A stretch of 64,000 nt of DNA from Selaginella moellendorffii (Eukaryota > Streptophyta > Lycopodiopsida > Selaginellales > Selaginellaceae). Both the position numbers and the translations under genes were made by a program. The stretch spans positions 170,674 to 234,673 of the forward strand of contig NW_003314291.1 of assembly GCF_000143415.4 (NCBI RefSeq), written 5' to 3'. The notes beneath the pieces are model-generated. The model did no database searches. It worked only from the letters and a program-made list of their open reading frames with translations, and had not been told where the DNA came from. This document shows positions 57,701 to 64,000 of this stretch, piece after piece (positions within the stretch are counted from its first letter, which is position 1; each line of letters begins with the position of its first letter).

Positions 57701-60330
57701 CGTTGTGAATATTCAGACACGAGGACTGAAAAGCGCACTGGTGGCGCGTCGAAGAAGGACAAACAGACAAGCAATAGGAAAAAAGGAGGTACAAATTATA
57801 TTTGCAATGGCGTGTGGTCTCATGCCATTCCTTGCAGGAGACACTTCTTCAAAGGCAAAACAGGCAAGCACCAGTCAAGCTCAAACTGACAGTGGTCATA
57901 AAAAGCGAAAGCACGTTGGACAGTCGTCGGGATCGGAGGCGTTTGATTCGAAAAGGAAGAAGGGCAACGAAAAGATGATAGGTAATGCCTCGTGGTTATG
58001 GTGTGTGTGCTCATGCCATTCATTGCAGATCAAGGGCTGAGTGAAAGGAGCCAGTCACCACCTCCTGACTCAGATTCCTATGGCGGACTCCCCTTCCCCA
58101 ATCTCAATGGAGAGGTACAATGGATGAGGGATGCTTTTCAAGTCAGGGCCACGTTTTTCTCATCTCGTCGTCTTCGAAGGGTGCAAGAACGTGCAAAAAC
58201 CATGTTAAGACAGTCAGGTGAGGATACGGTCCTAGGTCAAGCACTGAAACAGGCTATGGATGTCTTGTATTTTGAGATGGAGACTCGGCCAGATGATTTT
58301 CCCAAGATGGTCCTGGAAAAACAAGCCATCCAGCCTGAGCAGCCTATGGAAGAAATGCAGGAGGGGGATGAAGAGCCAGAGAAAGATAATGAGCAGGAAG
58401 AGCAGAAGGACGAAGAGGAGGACAAAGAAGAGGAGGACGAAGAAGAGGAGGACGAAGAGGACTTGGATGGTCCTCACAATGGTGACGATCACAATAACGA
58501 CAATGACGATGATGACGACGATGGCCAGCCTGAGGTGGCCAAAGAGCAGCGGAGGAAGGTCATACAAGACAAACCATCAGGTAAATAATAGTACATCCAT
58601 TCCTAACCTTTTACCATTTCTAACATTGTCCATGTAGGTCGCAGAAGAAATGGTAAGTAGAGATTATTCAGTTGAATTAAGATACAAACTCTAGCCTTTA
58701 GTGTCGAGGAAGGATAGTGCCAAGCAAGGGTCGAAACGTATATCCAATCCTTCAGAATCAGCAGTGCGCCCAATAGCAGTTGATGGTAAATACAGTATAG
58801 TCGATTCAATGTGCTAATGAGTTTGTTTTTAGTAGCCAGTAGGGAGGATACCATCTCAATCGAAGGGAGATATTTGGACATGCATATGGATCCGCCAGTG
58901 GACTCTACTTGCCTGCAAGAGTCATCAGAGCTGGTGGAGGCTACTATCCATATCAATGCCAAGCAAGCTGACCACGCTCCACTTGATGCTGCCCATACCA
59001 CTGAGTCAATCTTGTCCACGTATCCAACTGACGGTGACCAGGCGCCATTGGACCCGCATGAGGCCGCCCCAGCCGCCAAGCCGGTCGTATCCTCATTTCC
59101 AACGGACTCAACGTGTGCCCAATCGTCTGACTACGCGCCGTTGGAACCTCCCTACACCGCCCCTGCTGCCTATTCGGTCATGTCCACTTTGCCAACGGAG
59201 GCACCAGCTGAAATGGCGTGTGATCACACGCCATCGGAACCACCCCATGCCACTATTGAGCCAGTTGTACCAGAGTCTATAGCTGAAATGGCATGTGCCC
59301 ACACGCCATCGGATGCGATTGACCCCACATTGCAGAGGAGAGTATTTCCACCCTTCACGTTTCCTCGACCAAAACCCTCTGAACGACCATCGGGAGCACC
59401 ATTCGCTAATATTGTAGATGGTAAAATTGACTTGTACCATTTTTTATGCTGACGCATTTCATTTTAGAGTCACGGCGAAAGTACTGTATCGTTTTTTATC
59501 TGAACGGTGTCCTTTTCTCCTATGAGCGTGGCTCGTCCTCGAATGTCACTGCACCCTCCAAAGCCTGCGGTCGCAAGTTGGTCAAAAGAGACAGATTCAC
59601 ATTAATCACACGGGAGAAACTGTGGGATCTAATAATGACCATGCGACACTTAAAACAGAGGGCCGGGTTCAATTTGCAATTGGGAGTTTGGACATCCATG
59701 ATGCGCCACAATGCATTAACGTTGCTACAGATGATGCACGATTAGACGCGAGTAATATTACCATTTGACTTTCTCCTAACGCAGGAGGATTGCTTGACTA
59801 TGGTCCATGTGAGGGGTAGCAAGCCCATCTTCGTCAAGCCAGAGGCTGTAGTGATGAACCGGACTGCTAGGTCAAGTGAAATCCTCATCATCGATGACTC
59901 GCCGATTAAAACTGCAGCGAACACGCACACATATGCAGTGCACCCCATCTCTTGCAGTATGGAAACTAGGGAGAAGAAACCGTATGTTCTGGGGGACCTT
60001 GCAAAACGGCTTGAAGCGATGGTGATAGAGAACCGGCCAGTCCAGGAGGTGGCTGCAGAAATCAACCAAATGGCAGATGGAATGGTATATCAGAAGCCAT
60101 TTGATCGGACAGACACCAGTCATCATTTATGGCATGTATATTGTCTAGCCAAGCACTATCCGCATCTCCATAATCTGCTCAACCGGATGGGTTCTTCGAC
60201 CACTGAACATGAGCGTGGACGTATTAGAGAAGAGATGGCATTACTATTGGGTTTAAATCTTGATAGTGTGGAGAGTGATGAAATTCCAAGATTATTGTAT
60301 AGGCGTTGGAAGCAAAAAATAACAGTCTGA
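54764..60330 (+). CDS. Multi-exon ParB/Srx-like, acidic-linker, FCP1/NIF-like HAD gene
   Basis: Predicted exons: 54764-54766 (just the ATG), 55006-56184, 56239-57535, 57586-57660, 57699-57788, 57838-57981, 58029-58580, 58638-58652, 58702-58785, 58833-59420, 59468-59751, 59785-60330. From 57535 to 59420 every junction is phase 1. The first 850 residues open MARNCVLLPATVNVDAEKGE and include a ParB/Srx-like block (VYTIDVSRIDIQSKYNHRLV to FYAVSGQHSSLAMQE; the VSGQHSS part matches the ParB G-x-x-R loop only loosely). Lys-rich and long Glu/Asp-rich linkers follow, then Pro-rich sequence with two MAC-x-HTPS repeats, and a HAD domain (59468 on). An in-frame TAG at 59743-59745 interrupts the HAD domain, so the full product is probably no longer made. 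It might be two genes; continuous phases favour one. Confidence 0.5.
57661..57698 (+). other. 38-nt intron made almost wholly of the palindrome
   Basis: GTAAGG at 57661 and TATAG at 57694-57698 bound an intron of only 38 nt; reading through it meets TAA at once, so it must be removed for the frame (PSQ then DRCEYSDTRTEK) to continue. The palindrome (57665-57688) fills most of it. Similar palindrome-bearing introns are 56185-56238 (54 nt), 57789-57837 (49 nt), 57982-58028 (47 nt) and 54767-55005 (239 nt, three copies). Confidence 0.65.
59468..60330 (+). other. FCP1/NIF-like HAD phosphatase domain
   Basis: Domain entry within the gene above. Motif I reads FYLNGVLFSYERG where FCP1/SCP-type enzymes have D-L-N-G-V-L, so the nucleophile Asp is Tyr. 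Motif II-like GVWTSMMRHNALTLL and the block EDCLTMVHVRGSKPIF follow, and motif III is ILIIDDSPIKTAANTHTYAV, with both acidic residues. The rest (to KITV, stop at 60330) is helical and unassigned. With the nucleophile replaced and a TAG at 59743, this copy should be inactive as a phosphatase. The family call is from these motifs. Confidence 0.6.
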
Positions 60331-60389
60331 GATGGCATGTATTTATTTAAAAATGTAACTTATTATGGCATGGGGTTCCATGCCATTGT

Positions 60390-61685
60390 ATTAATATTAA
60401 AAGACAATTCTTTGAGAGGATTTGCATTATACTAGAAGTGTTACAGCATGTTATTGGAAGTCTACGAAGTTGTTTTATTAATAAGGGGAAAGTAAAGATT
60501 GAATGGGGACTTGGGCTCCACCTAGACTCGGAGCAACTGAGCCAATATTAAAAGGATGGAAAGAAATTGGACGACGATGACAAGGAGAAGAGAGAGGTGA
60601 AGCAGTGGCAGGGGGAGGAGAAGTGATTGAGTAGACATTTCCTTGTTTAAAATAAAATGGCATGTGCCTCAATGCAGTTGAATTTTGTTATATTTATATA
60701 CTATATAAAAGTTTGGAAACCTTATTTTACAAGTGGGATAATGACAATTCCCACTTTAACGAAATAGAGCTTAACTCAGCTATTATACAAGATCTTTTAT
60801 GCGAACATGGGGAACGAGTCCAAATCCAAATGCTTGCATCGAGAATGTCAACATTGCAGCGTCAACAATTTTAGTGTCTACCCAAAGGAAGAGATAGATA
60901 CAGGAGGACATATTCAACATTTGAATATGCAAACAATAGAGGCTTAAAGAAATCTTGATTGCAATTAGTGCTTCAACAAGGTTCTACAAAGGAGCTCATC
61001 AACCTTTTTCATAATTACCTGGACAAGTACATCGTGCATTCCTTTATTCATCAGTGGCAAAGTACACAATATACAAATCTGCTACATAATATACCTCTAA
61101 ACATAGTCATTTTGGTTATGGATTTCGCTGAAAATTATAGTATTGCTACCAATAATGAACCACAATTGTGTCATTGGGCAAAGCAACAAATTACACTATT
61201 CATGGTCATCTTCTATTTCTCATTGAGCCTTCTACCTAGTAACTAGTAATCACAACAACTAGGCATTTGGTAAGCACAAGGAGGTACATGTTTTTCTTTT
61301 GGATGACTTAAAGCATGATATACACTTTGTTATGGACTATTTAGATATGCATTTATAGTGGCTGAAGACGGAGTATTTCAATGTGAATCAACATATTTTT
61401 TAGTTAGATGGCCCTTTCAACCAATTTTGCAACACTTGGATGTTGTAGTACCTTCCAAGCTACAAGTCAACCATTGGGATACATGTTTCATAATTTTTTT
61501 TTGTTTTTGGGCATAGGAAAAGTGAACATAACTCTTTTTTTAGTGTTTTTAAGATGCATATCTGCTCAAAACAATTGAAACATGCTTCACCAATTTTTAG
61601 ATGTGCACAAGATGTTGTACAATTTAGCAATTAAACATTCAGCAAGTAGTGACCAATCGCTTTTTCATCACACTAGTTGTAACAA
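60390..61685. other. AT-rich region, no gene recognised
   Basis: Includes the last palindrome copy at 60656-60680 and then AT-rich DNA. Short frames (60662-60874, 60959-61246) show no family resemblance. Confidence 0.5.
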
Positions 61686-61689
61686 ACCC

Positions 61690-62550
61690 CAAGTAAAGAC
61701 TCTCAGAAATAAGTAATTGCCTTTTTGTCTATTTGAATAAGAGTCACTCATATATTCCAAGTTAAATGCTAGTGCATAGGTAGACATAGAATTGGGATAT
61801 GTAATACAAAGGGTTTAAGGGATAACACTTCAGTTGATGGTTTTTTTACAACTTAATATCAAAGCCTAACTTTAGCCTAACATAAAAGTGTTAGGCCCAC
61901 AAATTTTTTTTGGGCTTAAACTGAGGTGGTGACTAGCAGAGGCTGGTGGGCCATAAGGTCTAAGATGAAAATGATGAAGGAGTTCCAGGGTAAGGCAAGC
62001 ACGTGTCTGCCCAGAACGGGTGAGCCAGGTGTTAGCCTGGCAAGTGCATTCTGGAGGGAATGAGCGAGCCCGTGCCCATGGAACGGCCTTAACAGGCTGT
62101 GGCGAGACCGTTAACGAACACATGGAAGAATGTTATTCGAGGATGAGAGGGTTCTCCAGAATTGGCAGCTGGTAGCCTGGTTCTCCAGAACCTGGCAGCT
62201 GGCAGCTGGGTTCTGGAGAACCTGGCAGTTGTCAGCCACGTTCTTGTAGAGAACTTGACTCGATCCAATGGCTGCCAACGGGTGGATCAAGTTAACGGGT
62301 GAGCCATAGCCCGTTAAGGGCCAATATGAGATGGGGTAGTGAGGTTGCTATCTATAATAAAATTGTAATAAACCTTATGTGAAGGCTCTTAAAAACAAAT
62401 AATTGCCCTTTTGTCCATATGAGTAAAAGTCATTTATATATTTTAAGTTAAATACTAATGCATAAGCATACCTCAACCATAGTGTAGAAAGCTAAAAGAT
62501 AACACTTGAGGTGGTGGTTTTGTTACATTAGTTACCAATACAATAAATCT
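61690..62550. repeat. Direct repeats resembling decayed LTR ends
   Basis: Sequence at 61690-61860 (AAGTAATTGCCTTTTTGTC, later GGATAACACTTCAGTTGATGG) recurs at 62389-62545 with many differences. After the first copy comes TATCAAAGCCTAAC, close to the copia primer site. Between them lies a GC-richer block (61880-62340) that begins TGTTAGGCCCAC, like many LTRs, and contains a GGCAGCTGG/TTCTCCAGAACC tandem repeat at 62150-62240. I read this as nested, old LTR debris. Confidence 0.5.
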
Positions 62551-63194
62551 TTTAATATGTGAGTAATGCCAATAAAGATGCAACTCTCAACTCCACATGA
62601 AACAATATTTTTGTTGGTGGAGTTCTATTAATTAGATGGACTAACATGTTGAGGGTTATTTTTTGTCATGTTATTGTGAGAATTGCAACAATGATCTCTT
62701 ATATTCCCATGAAAATTATTTTGGTTAATGACAAGTTTTCAACTTTTGCTTTTTTTGCAAAAGTAGAAGTTCCTAAAGATAGTGATGCTAACTTGGAGGC
62801 TTGAGGAACAACACAAGGTTTTACATGTGTCTTCGGTGATTATTTTGCAATTATTTTTGAAACAACTATGCAAACAAAGAGTTATTTTGACTTCTTTATA
62901 CACTAAATAGTGTGAACAACATCTTGAAGGTGTAACAAATATTTAGGGGAATGATATTAAAGAAGGAGAATGGGTTGTTTGAGGCATTTGGTGTGAGTGA
63001 TTAAGATCAATGTTATGTGGTAATGGATGATTATGGATTTGTTTTCATTCAATTTGCACTTGTAGTTGGCACAACTCTACAAATAATTGCTATTTCGAAA
63101 GAAGTTTTTGATGAGCATTAAGTTTTGGAGCTGAACTTGAAACTTAGTGACATTTAAAGTGACAATAGTTTCATTTAATCATATTTATGTTGTA

Positions 63195-63237
<43 letters not shown>

Positions 63238-64000
63238 CATTTACATCTACTCTATGTTTATAAGCTTGATTATCTTAGTCAACAATGTTGTGGTTGCTCT
63301 AAGAACAAAACTAACATTCTTCTCATGTTTAGCATGTGTGGTGTTACTTCTTTACTCTATAGTTATGGTTACACTAGAACTATAATTGACTTCTTTTTCA
63401 ATAACAATACCCCATATAAACTCTTTGGTTTGAGTAAGTTTTTGAAAACCTTTATATTGTGTGCCTTTGAATCCTTTAACTTAGGTTTTGCAATTTTCTT
63501 AGTTGAGATAAACATTTGGCTACCAACCAATCTTTACACCATAGAATTGTGTTTTAATATTTAACCACAACAAAAACACAATAACCTATATAATTGTAGA
63601 GAAATGAGAGCTTGCTGCCAAAACTCTATGCTTGGGGATGAAATAGAGCTTGTGGCCAATTCTCCTTAAAGAAGATGCACACGTATAATAAAGTAGAAAA
63701 GCGATAAAAAAGCTACATAACTGAATAAAATAAAGAAGATTATACAACCTAATACCTATTGTAAGTAAATGCTAATTTTAAAATATTGTAAAATTAAAGT
63801 TTCTTTTCAACTAAACTAACTATTATGTAGCTAGTTTAACAAAATTAGTCACTTTTTGCAACAAAAAAATAAGTACAACTATGAAAAAAATTCATACACT
63901 TTTGTTGGTTTTGGAGCTTGACTTATTATTTTTTTCTTTGGACTATAGTAAATTTGGCTTCTATATTCAGGTTTCTATATTCAAATGACACCATAAATAT
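62551..64000. other. AT-rich DNA, probable retroelement debris
   Basis: No frame long enough to support a gene; a 79-codon frame at 63325-63564 is unremarkable. A (TA)n microsatellite is at about 63199-63236. Confidence 0.5.

Larger units (their letters stand above)
47773..60680. mobile_element. Large palindrome-studded locus with transposase-like and ParB/HAD-like genes
   Basis: Limits are set by the outermost copies of a quasi-palindromic repeat (half-site AATGGCATGAGG), at 47773-47796 and 60656-60680; none is seen elsewhere in the window. Inside are two large divergent genes (minus 48672-51813; plus 54764-60330), a small minus-strand gene (48207-48464) and a 2.9 kb non-coding centre with repeated modules. 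I see no terminal inverted repeats or target-site duplication, so the true ends are not fixed. A large DNA transposon or other selfish element carrying its own binding site is the best reading, by analogy with subterminal repeats bound by transposases; this is inference. Confidence 0.55.
47773..60680. repeat. Dispersed palindrome of about 22-24 bp (about 27 copies)
   Basis: Ideal form: half-site AATGGCATGAGG followed directly by its reverse complement. Copies at 47773, 48091, 48177, 48588, 48652, 49992, 50050, 51895, 51966, 52063, 52675, 52751, 53599, 53680, 53837, 53974, 54791, 54869, 54928, 56206, 57665, 57806, 57998, 59213, 59287, 60365 and 60656. Outer arms are best conserved; the central 4-6 bases vary. 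Many copies have CG where others have CA or TG (ACGCCATT against ATGCCATT), the pattern left by deamination of methylated CpG. Copies occur in intergenic DNA, in introns of the plus-strand gene, and in coding sequence of both large genes. No regular spacing. Confidence 0.9.

Noticed and set aside
47773-60680. CRISPR-like array
   Set aside because: Repeat spacing is irregular (tens to more than 1,800 bp), the repeats lie in genes and introns, and the DNA is eukaryotic.
47773-60680. Integrated large-DNA-virus segment
   Set aside because: No capsid, DNA polymerase, packaging ATPase or other viral hallmark gene is visible, and the genes contain many spliceosomal introns.

Overview
This is nuclear DNA of a land plant. 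A class II LBD factor, a cytosolic Hsc70 ending in EEVD, a PLS-type PPR protein, a stress-enhanced LHC-like protein, BAHD, GH1 and F-box genes are all plant families. A flavodiiron (Flv/FLVA-type) gene, a group absent from angiosperms, together with very short introns, points to a non-seed plant. I infer a lycophyte such as Selaginella; no marker in the window proves the species.

Layout. 0-1.2 kb: LBD transcription factor. 1.8-10.1 kb: a minus-strand array of DUF3754 (TMEM143-like) membrane proteins, two full copies and two half-copies; the half-copies look like one pseudogene split by ~2.5 kb that holds a small Gln-rich gene, an alpha/beta-hydrolase remnant and a frameshifted hevein-like peptide gene. 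10.4-12.65 kb: Hsc70 with a heat-shock element just upstream of a TATA-like box, divergent from the second DUF3754 gene. 13.7-17.8 kb: BSD-domain protein with a truncated second copy and a rearranged 2OG-Fe oxygenase relic. 18.4-19.2 kb: SEP2-like thylakoid protein. 19.2-24.2 kb: AT-rich DNA, a copia scrap, a tRNA-like SINE candidate, a broken PIG-T gene and a 100-N assembly gap. 24.3-25.7 kb: SEC12/PHF1-like WD40 membrane protein. 28.0-32.3 kb: intronless PPR gene, riboflavin-kinase relic, F-box gene. 32.3-34.9 kb: two paralogous genes of an unrecognised family. 34.9-39.9 kb: a PPR fragment abutting a decayed flavodiiron gene, then a frameshifted BAHD acyltransferase. 40.0-44.5 kb: a small secreted Gly-rich protein, a decayed F-box/FBD gene and an intact GH1 beta-glucosidase. 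45.2-47.4 kb: a basic-secretory-protein relic and a decayed Ty1/copia element with an initiator-Met primer-binding site.

47.8-60.7 kb is the most unusual part. About 27 copies of a quasi-palindrome of about 22-24 bp (half-site AATGGCATGAGG, often with CG in place of CA/TG) are scattered over ~12.9 kb. The same interval holds two large divergent genes. One, on the minus strand, encodes a DUF7869/RNase-H-like transposase-type protein. The other, on the plus strand, is a many-exon gene joining a ParB/Srx-like domain, an acidic linker and an FCP1/NIF-like HAD domain. Several copies of the palindrome sit inside tiny introns (38-54 nt) just before the 3' splice site, two lie in the transposase frame, and two are translated in the HAD gene. 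I read this as a large mobile element or selfish locus with its own repeated binding site; that role is inference. The last 3 kb is AT-rich with decayed LTR-like repeats.

The window is rich in decay: about a dozen recognisable gene relics lie beside intact genes.
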